In this document: positions 49,807-58,459 of the stretch, in pieces
How positions within the stretch are numbered: the stretch's first letter is position 1
Layout: each line of letters starts with the position of its first letter
DNA from: Tunturiibacter gelidiferens
GTDB lineage: Bacteria; Acidobacteriota; Terriglobia; Terriglobales; Acidobacteriaceae
Length of the DNA: 64,000 nt
Reading direction: 5' to 3'
Assembly (NCBI RefSeq): GCF_014201335.1
Contig: NZ_JACHEB010000002.1
Location: 124,001 to 188,000, forward strand
Translations under genes and position numbers: made by a program
Notes under the pieces: generated by a model
The model's input: the letters and a program-made list of their open reading frames with translations, nothing else
Told to the model about the DNA's origin: nothing
Database searches by the model: none

Positions 49807-51198
49807 TTATCTCTTTCGAAGGTGAAAAAGAATTCGACCATTGGCCAGCGTCAGCTCGTCAGAGACGGAGAAGTCATCATAAAAGGCCTCGCGAAAGGAC
49901 GCCTCGGTAATGTGCTCGTAGAGTGCTGCGCGGCCGCGCAGAAGCTCCTGAAACTTCGGATCCGTCGGTGGCACCCACTCCACGATCAGGTGTTGAGTGG
50001 TCAGCTTCCTGCACAGTTCGGCGATACTCTTCATTGGTACCTGGTTGTGAAGCAGCAGATGGTGCAACACCGCCAGCATCATCACGGTATCGAATTGCCC
50101 GGCACAGCGATCCAGAAAGGACGCGCTCTCACGATTCTCCCAGCCAGCCGCCGGGGTAGGATGGGCAAGATCGACACAGAGCGGAAGAATGTTCTTTCCG
50201 CTCACCTTCAGGCCCGCGAATAAACGATCGACCGCCTGCAGATCGGTGTCGATCGAGACCACCTCGGCTCCCACGTCTGCCGCCAGGTTTGAGTAAACCC
50301 CTGTATTGCAACCCACGTCGAGCGCCTTCGAAGGGCGTGCCTTCCCCAGTGCGACTCTCACAAACCTTCGCTTTTCCTCATGGTCGTCGTCGCTATAGTG
50401 GTTCGCGGTCTCAGCATAATCCGACCAGGTAGAGGATCGATGAGCCGGCGTTACCTTCCGCATCTGCTTCAATAGAGTCCCCAACGTCCTCAGCAGGATC
50501 TCTTTTGCAAGATCGGGATCTTTTACCGATCGCGCTGCTACGGCACCGGAACTGCCCTTCTTCGTCTTCGCCAACAGAGAAGGGAGCGTGACAGCCGACA
50601 GCGCAGGGCGCGTGATCCGCGAAGCAAACGAGAGCGCCGGGTAGACCTCCTCCGGTTCATATCCATCGCGACGCGTCAGTGACAGTTGCAGCGGCCATCC
50701 CAGACGTGAGTGAGCCAGCATCGGCAACAAAAAGGTCCGAACGAACTGGCCATAGGCGAGCCATATTGGTTGATTCGGATCGACACGCTCGATCGAAAGC
50801 AGATCGACGAAGACCGGTCGTGCCCCTCGGAACAGCACATTCATTGGTGTTGCGTCCTTCAGCTGCCAACCCTCTTTGATCAGATCACTGCACAGAGTCA
50901 GCGTAAGTTCCGCTGCGGCAAGCCACATCCCCGGACTCCACTCCCAGGGGTAGGATTGAAACGAAATGCGAGGATGGCGCAGCACCAAAATCTCCGCTGC
51001 CTCCGACACTACATCGCTGGCAACAAGCCGTCCCTGCGCGACCAGTTCCGAGGCAAGCGGAAGCTTAAGGAAGGCGAGAATCTCCGTGTCGAAGGGAGCG
51101 CGAACGCTCCGGTAAGCACCGTCAGGACGAACCTCAACGCTGCCCGCGGGATCGCGAAAGGTTGGGAGGGCGGGGAGTGTCAAAAATTCTGTCATCAA
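49807..51198 (-). CDS. NoeA-like two-domain methyltransferase
   Basis: 463 residues. The N-terminal half has LKDATPMNVLFRGARPVFVD and SIERVDPNQPIWLAYGQFV, which look like the catalytic loop and Mg loop of an aminoglycoside/kinase-like fold, though the canonical HxDxxxxN is not kept. The C-terminal half is a class I methyltransferase with ALDVGCNTGVYSNLAADVGA (motif I), VSIDTDLQAVDRLF and FDTVMMLAVLHHLL. The combination resembles the NoeA-type family. It lies between nadD and rsfS, which usually sit together. Substrate unknown. Confidence 0.65.
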   Translation of the reverse strand: MMTEFLTLPALPTFRDPAGSVEVRPDGAYRSVRAPFDTEILAFLKLPLASELVAQGRLVASDVVSEAAEILVLRHPRISFQSYPWEWSPGMWLAAAELTLTLCSDLIKEGWQLKDATPMNVLFRGARPVFVDLLSIERVDPNQPIWLAYGQFVRTFLLPMLAHSRLGWPLQLSLTRRDGYEPEEVYPALSFASRITRPALSAVTLPSLLAKTKKGSSGAVAARSVKDPDLAKEILLRTLGTLLKQMRKVTPAHRSSTWSDYAETANHYSDDDHEEKRRFVRVALGKARPSKALDVGCNTGVYSNLAADVGAEVVSIDTDLQAVDRLFAGLKVSGKNILPLCVDLAHPTPAAGWENRESASFLDRCAGQFDTVMMLAVLHHLLLHNQVPMKSIAELCRKLTTQHLIVEWVPPTDPKFQELLRGRAALYEHITEASFREAFYDDFSVSDELTLANGRILFHLRKR

Positions 51199-51359
51199 AT
51201 ATCACAAATCTACTTCTGCGCGTGCAAAGGATCCAATTCACAAGATAAAGGGGCACCCGTTAGGAGCAATATCTGTACAGACACATTTCGCCTCAAGAAA
51301 GTTTCGAGAAAAACGAAGTTCGGCCAGTAGCTAAAACAAAAAAAACAGAATGGATTCGC

Positions 51360-51959
51360 CTATTGGTAAAGGTGGTGGCTCTGTATGTAATCCAAAACGG
51401 CCGGCGCAATCAGATCGACACAAGGATCACCCGCCTCCAGCCTGCCGCGAAGTCCGGTAGCCGCAATATCTTCATGAACATTGTCGAGCAGGTGTACACG
51501 GCTCTGCTGATACACATCGAGCCCCAACAAAGAGAGGCTCCCAATCGTGAATCCCGGCCGGCTCACCACAATCCACTCGGCCAGTTCAAGCAGGCGTGCT
51601 GGCTGGTGCCATCGCGGCAGGCTCAGGAAGCTGTCCGCTCCCACCAGGTTGAAGCGCTTAGCCTCCGGCATCTTCCGCTCTAATTCGCTCAGAGTGTCCA
51701 CCGTGTAGTTCGGCAGTCCGTCGGCCCGGGGAGCATCGATCTCCGATGCCGTAAACCGAGAATCTTCCCGGCACGCAAGCTCCACCATCGCAAGCCGGTC
51801 ATCAAAAGAAGTGACCGTCCCATCAAGCTTCAGGGGCTGGCGGCCTGCAGGAGCGAACAGAACAGAATCCAGTTCGAGCGCATTCGCCGCCGCCGTAGCG
51901 ATGGCAAGATGACCATGATGCGGCGGGTCGAAGCTGCCACCGAAGAGAGCTACGCGCAT
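51360..51959 (-). CDS. nadD: Nicotinate-nucleotide adenylyltransferase
   Basis: 199 residues. GGSFDPPHHGHLAIATAA (8-25) holds the HxGH nucleotidyl-transfer motif. NLVGADSFLSLPRWHQP and WIVVSRPG are family blocks. The C-terminal ISSTxIR motif reads AATGLRGRL, with its first Ser replaced by Ala. Makes deamido-NAD from nicotinate mononucleotide and ATP. Starts directly next to a beta-barrel gene and shares the strand with rsfS and rlmH. Confidence 0.9.
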   Translation of the reverse strand: MRVALFGGSFDPPHHGHLAIATAAANALELDSVLFAPAGRQPLKLDGTVTSFDDRLAMVELACREDSRFTASEIDAPRADGLPNYTVDTLSELERKMPEAKRFNLVGADSFLSLPRWHQPARLLELAEWIVVSRPGFTIGSLSLLGLDVYQQSRVHLLDNVHEDIAATGLRGRLEAGDPCVDLIAPAVLDYIQSHHLYQ

Positions 51960-51986
51960 GAACTATTCTCTCGCGAACCGTCGCTC

Positions 51987-52622
51987 CTAAAACGGAAGAT
52001 GGAACACGAAGCCCATGCTGACCTGTTTGATCGGATAGTTATGGCTATTGTTGCCGAAGGGATCAAGGCCCCCATAGCCGAACTCGGCGACGCGGTAGTC
52101 AAGGACGGGCAGCAGCTTGATATCCAGCCCTGCCAATCCCTCATATTCGAAGTTGTTGTAAAGGATATCCTGGCCGGTGGATGTGGTATTAGAGAGACCA
52201 TAGTCGCTTCGACCAAGTCCCACCGAACCTTGAATATAAGGTTTTAGCCAGTTCTTCGGCGTATGAATGACGCCACGAACCCCACCGAGTACCGAGTAGA
52301 TGCGCGCTCCATTGGCGTTGAAGTTGACGTCTGCGCCTCGCTTGGTCGTCAGAATCGTGCCGCGCAGATCCGCCCCCAGCGTGAACGGTCCAACCTTCTT
52401 GAAGTCGTAGTAGACTCCGCCCGTCCCACCCAGGGGATCGACAGTATTGGTAACCGCCTGAGATTTCCCATCTATAAATGGCGGCGGCGCCAGAGGCGAT
52501 GACTGAATATTGCTCAGCCGGTCAACAGTGAACATGCCATAAACGCCGAACTGTGCGTGAGCGGAGGCGGTACTGACAAGGGCAACGGAGGCAAGAAGGA
52601 GAACTGCTTTGCGGAAACTCAT
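51987..52622 (-). CDS. Outer-membrane beta-barrel protein
   Basis: 211 residues. Signal peptide AVLLLASVALVSTASAHAQ. The rest alternates hydrophobic and polar residues in strands ending with YIQGSVGLGRSDYG, EFGYGGLD and the terminal VSMGFVFHLPF, whose last residue is Phe as in beta-barrels recognised by BamA. Probably an eight-stranded porin-like or OmpA-like barrel. No enzyme motif. Confidence 0.75.
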   Translation of the reverse strand: MSFRKAVLLLASVALVSTASAHAQFGVYGMFTVDRLSNIQSSPLAPPPFIDGKSQAVTNTVDPLGGTGGVYYDFKKVGPFTLGADLRGTILTTKRGADVNFNANGARIYSVLGGVRGVIHTPKNWLKPYIQGSVGLGRSDYGLSNTTSTGQDILYNNFEYEGLAGLDIKLLPVLDYRVAEFGYGGLDPFGNNSHNYPIKQVSMGFVFHLPF

Positions 52623-52713
52623 GTGCCGTTAGTTTACTAGTTAGCGCGCCCCGAATGCACCGCCCGCCACGATTTGTGCCCCACACAACCTCTCCTCACC
52701 CAAAGATATCTCC

Positions 52714-53991
52714 TCAGTGAGCAGTCCCAACCCGCAGCTTCAACACCTCGTCCAGGATCCGTTCCGCCATCTCCACCTTGCTCATCACCGGAAACTCAAC
52801 CGTCCCATCCTTCGTCAAAAAGCTCCCCGCGTTCTGCTCCGAATCGAACCCAATCCCTTCCTTCGAAACATCATTCACCACCACCGCGTCCACGCCCTTG
52901 CGCTCGAGCTTGCCGCGCCCATTCGCCACAACATCCTCAGTCTCCGCCGCGAACCCCACCACCAGCGTTCCATCCCGCCGCCGCCCCACCACCTCGCGCA
53001 AGATGTCTACCGTTCCCGCAAGTTCCAGCGAAATGGCCTGCGCCCCCTCGCGCTTCATCTTCCGGTCCGCAACATCCTTCACCCGATAATCACTCACCGC
53101 CGCAGCCATCACCACCACGGTAGCCTCGTTCAGCTGAGCCATTACAGCCGCCCGCATATCCTCCACGCTCACCACCTGCTCGACCTCAACACCCGCCGGA
53201 CAAGGCAGCGTCGTCGGAGCACTAATCAACACCACCCTCGCCCCCCGCCGCTTCGCCGCCTCCGCGACCGCATATCCCATCCGTCCGCTCGATCGGTTCC
53301 CGATAAACCGCACCGGATCGATCGGCTCCCGCGTCCCACCCGCCGTCACCAGCACCATCTCGCCGGTAAAATCCCGCCGCTCCTGCCGCCACGCCTCATC
53401 TTCTGTACCTTCAGCCAACATCTCCGCAACCGCGGTCACAATCGACGCAGGCTCAGCCAGCCTTCCACCTCCTACCATCCCACACGCCAGATACCCGCTC
53501 CCCGGCTCAATCACCTTCACTCCACGCGCCCGCAGCGTGGCCACATTCGCCTGCACCGCCGAATGCTCCCACATATTCACATTCATCGCCGGAGCCACAA
53601 TCACCGGAGCCGTCGTCGCCAGGTACATCGTCGAAAGAAAATCATCCGCCAGCCCATGCGCAAACTTCGCCAGCATATTCGCCGTCGCCGGAGCCACCAC
53701 CAGTAGCCTCGTCGACTGCGCCGCCTGTATATGCTCCACGCTGCTATGCTCGCCCTCCGGGTCTTCCTCCGCCGAACCCGTCCCCGCCTCTTCGCTCCAC
53801 AACGAGGTAATCACCTTATGCCCCGAGATCGCTGCAAACGTCAGCGGCGTCACAAACTTCTCCGCAGCAGCCGTCATCACCACATGTGGGTCATACCCGG
53901 CATCCTGCAGCAGACGCACCAGCTCCACAGACTTGTAAGCCGCAATCCCCCCACAAACCCCAACCGTAACCTTGATACGTTCTGCCTTCAT
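52714..53991 (-). CDS. coaBC: Bifunctional CoaBC (phosphopantothenoylcysteine synthetase/decarboxylase)
   Basis: 425 residues from ATG 53991; an earlier frame to 54066 has no good support. CoaC half: VTVGVCGGIAAYKSVELVRL, the catalytic His (about H87) in SSVEHIQAAQ, PAMNVNMWEHSAVQ, and ACGMVGGGRLAEP with the essential Cys. CoaB half: EMVLVTAGGTREPIDPVRFI, NRSSGRMGYAVAEAAKRRGA and VVMAAAVSDYRVK. Makes 4'-phosphopantetheine from phosphopantothenate and cysteine in CoA synthesis. Confidence 0.94.
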   Translation of the reverse strand: MKAERIKVTVGVCGGIAAYKSVELVRLLQDAGYDPHVVMTAAAEKFVTPLTFAAISGHKVITSLWSEEAGTGSAEEDPEGEHSSVEHIQAAQSTRLLVVAPATANMLAKFAHGLADDFLSTMYLATTAPVIVAPAMNVNMWEHSAVQANVATLRARGVKVIEPGSGYLACGMVGGGRLAEPASIVTAVAEMLAEGTEDEAWRQERRDFTGEMVLVTAGGTREPIDPVRFIGNRSSGRMGYAVAEAAKRRGARVVLISAPTTLPCPAGVEVEQVVSVEDMRAAVMAQLNEATVVVMAAAVSDYRVKDVADRKMKREGAQAISLELAGTVDILREVVGRRRDGTLVVGFAAETEDVVANGRGKLERKGVDAVVVNDVSKEGIGFDSEQNAGSFLTKDGTVEFPVMSKVEMAERILDEVLKLRVGTAH

Positions 53992-54149
53992 ATCTTCTTT
54001 TCTCTCACCATCTCGAGCACACAACTCTATCGTACCGAAGCCACTTCCGAGAACAGACCCCATCACCCGCCCTCGCCTTCGATATCATCTCCAACAAGAA
54101 CTGTTGAATCGCATCCAACTAATCCGCGACATCAACTCAAGGGGCGTTC

Positions 54150-55172
54150 GTGAATCGTCGTAGTTTCCTGGCTTCAACCGCTGCATCGGTACTCGCCACC
54201 GCGACTGGCAATAAAGCCCTGGCATCTGTCTCCAATCCGCAGTTGTCTCGCTACACCGCACCGCCTAGAGACACTCTGAATCCGCAGGGTATCCGCACTG
54301 CAGGAATCCGCATGTTGCCCGTCGTGCAAGGCAAGTACAAGGTCTGGACCAAGCGGCTCGGTAGCGGTTCCACCAAGGTATTGCTGCTCCACGGCGGCCC
54401 CGGCTTCAGTCACGAGTATCTCGAAGCGATGGAGTCCTTCCTGCCCGACGCAGGCATCGAGATCTACTACTACGACCAACTCGGCTGCAACAACTCCGAC
54501 CAGCCCGACGACCCCTCGCTCTGGACGCTCGCCCGCTACACCGAAGAAGTCGAAGAGGTGCGTCGCGGCCTGGGGCTCGATCACTTCGTCCTCTACGGCC
54601 ACTCCTGGGGCGGCATCCTCGCCATCGAGTACGCCCTCAACTACCAGCAGCACCTTAAGGGCCTCGTCATCTCAAACATGACCGCTGGCACGCAGTCTTA
54701 TCTCAAACGCACCGCCAGACTGAAGCACCAGTTTCTCTCCCCGGCTTCTCTCAGAACTTTGGAAGCACTCGAAGCAAAGAACGCCTACGACTCCCCCGAA
54801 TACGAAAAGATCATGATGACGGAGCTCTACCCACAAATGATCTGCCGAACCAAACCCTGGCCCGAACCCGTCGACCGCGCTTTCCGTCACTCCAATCAAA
54901 AGATCTACAACCAGATGCAGGGCGTTAGCGAGTTCGTCGTCACCGGCAACCTTAAAGACTGGGAGCGCTGGGACCGCCTTCACGAAATCAAAACCAAGGC
55001 CCTCACCATCGGCGCACGCTACGACGAGATGGACCCCAAGGACATGACCAAGATGGCCACCCTCATGCCCAACGCATCCTCCTTCATCTGCCCCGACGGC
55101 AGCCATCTCTGCATGTGGGACGACCAGGCCTTCTACTTCAAAAACCTCCTAAGCTACCTGCAAACTCTATAA
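54150..55172 (+). CDS. Tat-exported proline iminopeptidase-like hydrolase
   Basis: 340 residues, GTG 54150 with AAGGGG six bases upstream. The Tat motif NRRSFLASTAASVL starts the protein and AxA-type cleavage (ALAS) follows. VLLLHGGPGFSHEYLEAM gives the HGGPG oxyanion loop of iminopeptidases; YGHSWGGILAIEYALNY has the nucleophile G-x-S-x-G. The acid is likely in GARYDEMDP and the His in PDGSHLCMWD. Likely cleaves N-terminal Pro or related residues in the periplasm. Exported form is less common for this family. Confidence 0.8.
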   Translation: MNRRSFLASTAASVLATATGNKALASVSNPQLSRYTAPPRDTLNPQGIRTAGIRMLPVVQGKYKVWTKRLGSGSTKVLLLHGGPGFSHEYLEAMESFLPDAGIEIYYYDQLGCNNSDQPDDPSLWTLARYTEEVEEVRRGLGLDHFVLYGHSWGGILAIEYALNYQQHLKGLVISNMTAGTQSYLKRTARLKHQFLSPASLRTLEALEAKNAYDSPEYEKIMMTELYPQMICRTKPWPEPVDRAFRHSNQKIYNQMQGVSEFVVTGNLKDWERWDRLHEIKTKALTIGARYDEMDPKDMTKMATLMPNASSFICPDGSHLCMWDDQAFYFKNLLSYLQTL

Positions 55173-55202
55173 GCCGGCTTCAAAGCCCGGGGTACGAACA
55201 CT

Positions 55203-56240
55203 CTAGCTAAAATTGAAGTTAACTCTAATTTGAGTTGTAACTTCAACGGGTTCGCCATTGAGCAAATAGGGCGTATAAGTCCACGTCCGGACTGCAGCAA
55301 GAGCGGCGATAGCAAGGTCAGGATCAGGAGCGGAAACAATACGAAGCGAGTGAATGCGACCGTCAGTCCCGATGATCGCAACAAAGGTCACAGTTCCTGA
55401 AATGTGGCGCATTCTAGCTGCTACCGGATAGATGGGGTTGGAGCCAGCGAGTTTGTGTCCGGCCATCACACCAGGAGCAACTCCGGTCGCACTCTTATCG
55501 ATTGGAGCTAGTGCCGTCGGATCGATCGCGGGCAAAGGCATTGAAGCTGTCGTTTCAAGTTTGCTAATCCGAGCAGCAGCCTGTATCTGATTGCTTTCCT
55601 TCACGGTGACGTCTGTGGCCACATTGCGTGCCTGGAATATTCCGATGGCATTCCGAACTATGACTTGGGATCCAAAATCGTAACTCAACCGCAGAATGGT
55701 CTTATCCGTGTCAAAGCAGTATGTCGGAAACAGACCTAACGGCGGAAAAGGGATCTTGGTGATCTTCTGGTCAAGCATGATGCAGTCCAATGCCACCTTG
55801 CCGAAGTTCTCTTTGCGAAGATCGGGTGAGGAACTATCTATGTCTTCGTTTCTCGGCATTGGATGAACGATCTGATTCAGAAGGAGACTTATCAGAAAAG
55901 GAGGTGAGCTCGATCCTGTCGTTCTGCTCAGGCCTTTTTCATTGCGAATCTCCGTCGCGGTATAAGAGGGAAATTTGAAAACCAACTGAAAAGAAGTAGG
56001 GCTGATCCACCACTCCTCAATTGTTCCCTGTTCCGTTTGCTTGCCTTGTTCTCCAAAAAGCTGGACGTCAAGTTTCAAATGCCATGGCTTTAGACCCTCG
56101 GTGTCGAGAGAGCCGGAAATTTCAGCCTGGTGGAGACGTTCCGTTAGAGCGGCGTGATCTTCGGCGCGGGAGGCAGAGAATGAGGCAGAAAATAAAGTGA
56201 GACTCAGTACGAATGCTTTTAAAGCTCGGCGTATTCCCAT
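55203..56240 (-). CDS. TonB C-terminal domain protein
   Basis: 345 residues with a signal peptide (AFVLSLTLFSASFSASRA). The middle (about 30-240) has no recognised motif. The C-terminal ~90 residues are a TonB-type domain: NPIYPVAARMRHISGTVTFV, then IGTDGRIHSLRIVSAPDPDL, AALAAVRTWTYTPYLLNGEP and VTTQIRVNFNF. The usual N-terminal anchor helix with a Pro-rich linker is absent, so it is an exported TonB-like rather than a standard TonB. No ExbBD nearby. Confidence 0.75.
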   Translation of the reverse strand: MGIRRALKAFVLSLTLFSASFSASRAEDHAALTERLHQAEISGSLDTEGLKPWHLKLDVQLFGEQGKQTEQGTIEEWWISPTSFQLVFKFPSYTATEIRNEKGLSRTTGSSSPPFLISLLLNQIVHPMPRNEDIDSSSPDLRKENFGKVALDCIMLDQKITKIPFPPLGLFPTYCFDTDKTILRLSYDFGSQVIVRNAIGIFQARNVATDVTVKESNQIQAAARISKLETTASMPLPAIDPTALAPIDKSATGVAPGVMAGHKLAGSNPIYPVAARMRHISGTVTFVAIIGTDGRIHSLRIVSAPDPDLAIAALAAVRTWTYTPYLLNGEPVEVTTQIRVNFNFS

Positions 56241-56337
56241 GTCGAGCCAGTTTATAGTTCACTTCGCTCCCTGGCAATGAACTTATCCACCATAGTTGTA
56301 GGCTGGAGAATCCACGAAACAGATGAGCAGCCATTCG

Positions 56338-56991
56338 CTATCTCGTCGTGGCCACTGGCATAATCTTCAACGCCTCCGCTTGGCACCCTCGCAGTCCCTG
56401 ACAAGAGATCGGCATAAGCCCATCCTTCGCCAGACAAACCTCGACCGCCGTCAGTCGCTCCTTCTCGCAACTCACCACCACGCTCCCTTGCGGAAACGGA
56501 GGATTCGCCTTCGCAAACAGATCGAGAATGTCTTTCGGCCTCAACGGCTCCTCATGCTTCAGATCACGCAGCTTCCTCGGAATCCTCACTGAATGAAACG
56601 CCTGATGCTCGAGCCCAAAGAACTCCTCCGGCGACATCGTTGTACAAGTCCCGTGCTTCTTCCACTCATGATCCAGCAGCGGAAGGTCAGGAGTGATATC
56701 TAAATTCAGCTCCGGCCGCACCGGTCCCGATCTCTCGCCGCAGTTCACTGGATAAGAGCCGTCATAGTTCTGCGGCCACAGCCCATGCAGCACAAACCCG
56801 CGTGGCGCTTTACACTCCGATCCCGCTCCTGGAACCGAACAGAACTCCGGCCCCCACGCAAGATTCATCAGGTAAAAATCGAACTTCCCCGGCTCACCCT
56901 TCTCCTGAGCACTGCTACGCAAACAAGAAACCACCAAAGCCAACAATGGCAGACAGACCGTCGCAAAACGCCGCACAGAGAAAGTCTTCAT
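56338..56991 (-). CDS. Secreted ribonuclease T2
   Basis: 217 residues from ATG 56991; the frame continues to 57069, overlapping ruvA, and was not preferred. Signal peptide (FATVCLPLLALVVSCLRSSA). Conserved active-site segments: FVLHGLWPQN (CAS I) and EWKKHGTCTT (CAS II), each supplying a catalytic His, with the Glu and Lys in the second. DFYLMNLAWGPEFC is the first family strand. Cleaves RNA through 2',3'-cyclic phosphates outside the cytoplasm. Divergent from ruvA. Confidence 0.9.
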   Translation of the reverse strand: MKTFSVRRFATVCLPLLALVVSCLRSSAQEKGEPGKFDFYLMNLAWGPEFCSVPGAGSECKAPRGFVLHGLWPQNYDGSYPVNCGERSGPVRPELNLDITPDLPLLDHEWKKHGTCTTMSPEEFFGLEHQAFHSVRIPRKLRDLKHEEPLRPKDILDLFAKANPPFPQGSVVVSCEKERLTAVEVCLAKDGLMPISCQGLRGCQAEALKIMPVATTR

Positions 56992-57057
56992 AAACCAACA
57001 TGCTAATGCAGCATCCACGAACAACTCCAAAACCAACACGCTACAATCACCAACAGC

Positions 57058-57657
57058 ATGATCGCTCACCTTCGCGGACGCCTCCTCTCAAAAACTCCCA
57101 ATCAAGCCATCGTCGAGTGCGCCGGCGTGGGCTACGACGTCACCATCAGCGTCGCCACCTTCTCAGCCCTGCCTAGCGAAGGCACCGACGCCACGCTGCA
57201 CATCCACACCCACGTCCGCGAAGATCAGATTGCCCTCTTCGGCTTCTCCGAAACGCAGGAGAAGCGCCTCTTCGAAAAGCTCCTCACCATCTCCGGCATC
57301 GGCCCCAAGCTCGCCATCACGGTCCTCAGCGGAATCGACGCCAGCCGCCTCATCACCGCCATCCGTTCCGGCGACCACGCCACCCTCACCCGCATCCCCG
57401 GCATCGGCAAAAAGACCGCCGAACGCGTAGTCCTCGAACTGAAAGACAAACTCGACGACCTCGCCATATCAATCCCCACCATCACCGGAGGCCCCGATCA
57501 CGGCCCCGCAGGCGACGACGCCCTCTCCGCTCTGGTCAACCTCGGCTACCCTCGGCCCATCGCTCAGAAAGCGATCGAAACCGCCATCACCAAGGACCCC
57601 AACGCCGCCCACGACTTCGAAACCCTCTTCCGCGCCGCCATGGCCGCCATCCGCTAA
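57058..57657 (+). CDS. ruvA: Holliday junction helicase subunit RuvA
   Basis: 199 residues. Domain I: MIAHLRGRLLSKTPNQAIVE and CAGVGYDVTISVATF. Domain II: two HhH motifs, LTISGIGPKLAITVLSGI and LTRIPGIGKKTAERVVLELK. Domain III (about 150-199), ALSALVNLGYPRPIAQKAIE, binds RuvB. RuvA tetramers hold the four-way junction. RuvB and RuvC are not in the window. Confidence 0.96.
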   Translation: MIAHLRGRLLSKTPNQAIVECAGVGYDVTISVATFSALPSEGTDATLHIHTHVREDQIALFGFSETQEKRLFEKLLTISGIGPKLAITVLSGIDASRLITAIRSGDHATLTRIPGIGKKTAERVVLELKDKLDDLAISIPTITGGPDHGPAGDDALSALVNLGYPRPIAQKAIETAITKDPNAAHDFETLFRAAMAAIR

Positions 57658-57662
57658 AAATA

Positions 57663-57820
57663 AATCTCAAAAAGTTGGCGTATTTTTCGTCGCCCAAAAA
57701 TCGTGCTCTTCCAGCCACGCAAAACACCACAACGTCACCACGTTTCACCATCCAAAACACCACGTTTCGCAACCACAATTTGCGAAAACCCCAGCAAAAC
57801 ACCCGTCCACCACAGTCAAA
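57663..57820. repeat. C/A-rich element related to the glyA leader
   Basis: AAGTTGGCGTAT (57672-57683), then a short hairpin (GGCG...CGCC around ATTTTTC) and a G-poor tract with AAAACACCAC words. Follows ruvA. Resembles 34437-34640 in word order. The 12-mer also occurs, inverted, in the two 110-bp repeats at 25019-25030 and 25233-25244. Confidence 0.45.
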
Positions 57821-57832
57821 AAAAATACGTAG

Positions 57833-57876
57833 GAAAAAAGAGACGGCCTCGAAACCGTTTGAGCGATTTCGAGGCC
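57833..57876 (-). terminator. Terminator of RNase P RNA
   Basis: GGCCTCGAAA (57845-57854) pairs perfectly with TTTCGAGGCC (57867-57876). On the minus strand TCTCTTTTTTCC follows. It lies just after the 3' end of rnpB. Confidence 0.85.
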
Positions 57877-57884
57877 ATAGGTTT

Positions 57885-58338
57885 GCAGACGGCCCGTAAG
57901 CCGAATTCTGTTTTAGACGATCATTCCTCTACGCGACGCATTACTGCGGCGCTTTAGCAACCTACCCGCAAGTTTCGGCTCCCTTTCGAGTCTCTTCGCC
58001 TGGGCGCATCGGGCCGATACGCTCTTGCCGCCTGAAGAGGAGCGGCAAAATCCCTGCCTATTTGGTCTTGCTCCGTGTGGGGTTTACCCTGCCGCGTTCA
58101 TTACTGGCCGCGCGGTGCGCTCTTACCGCACCTTTTCACCCTTACCCCAGGCCGCTTGCGGATTTACCGAAGTAAATCACCAACCTGAGGCGGTTCGTTC
58201 TCTGTTGCACTTGCCGTCCAGAGGTCTTGAAACCTCCGTCCCGGACGTTATCCGGCACACTGCCCTGCGGAGTTCGGACTTTCCTCCCCCGTCAAACACC
58301 TTGCGGTGAAGACGGCAGCGATCATCCAGCCGCCTGCA
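57885..58338 (-). ncRNA. rnpB: RNase P RNA (class A)
   Basis: Catalytic RNA that removes the 5' leader from pre-tRNAs. On the minus strand the 5' end (GCAGGCGGC, about 58337) pairs with the 3' end (GCCGTCTGC, about 57893-57885) to form P1. The conserved block GGAGGAAAGTCCGAACTCC (about 58289-58271), the AGGGTGAAAAGGTGCGGTAA region (P10-P12), and the 3' ACAGAATTCGGCTTACGGGC are present. The GGTAAACCCC segment that pairs with tRNA CCA is also present. Ends are estimated from P1. Its own terminator follows. Confidence 0.95.
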
Positions 58339-58459
58339 GCTACAAGTGTATCCCACGCCCCGAACAAAACCCCGCCCGATTGCGTATGAGTGAGCAAGGC
58401 AAATCTCGCTTTGGAGACCCCTGGCTGATAGTCTCAAGCGTACCCAAGGTAGACAGGCA

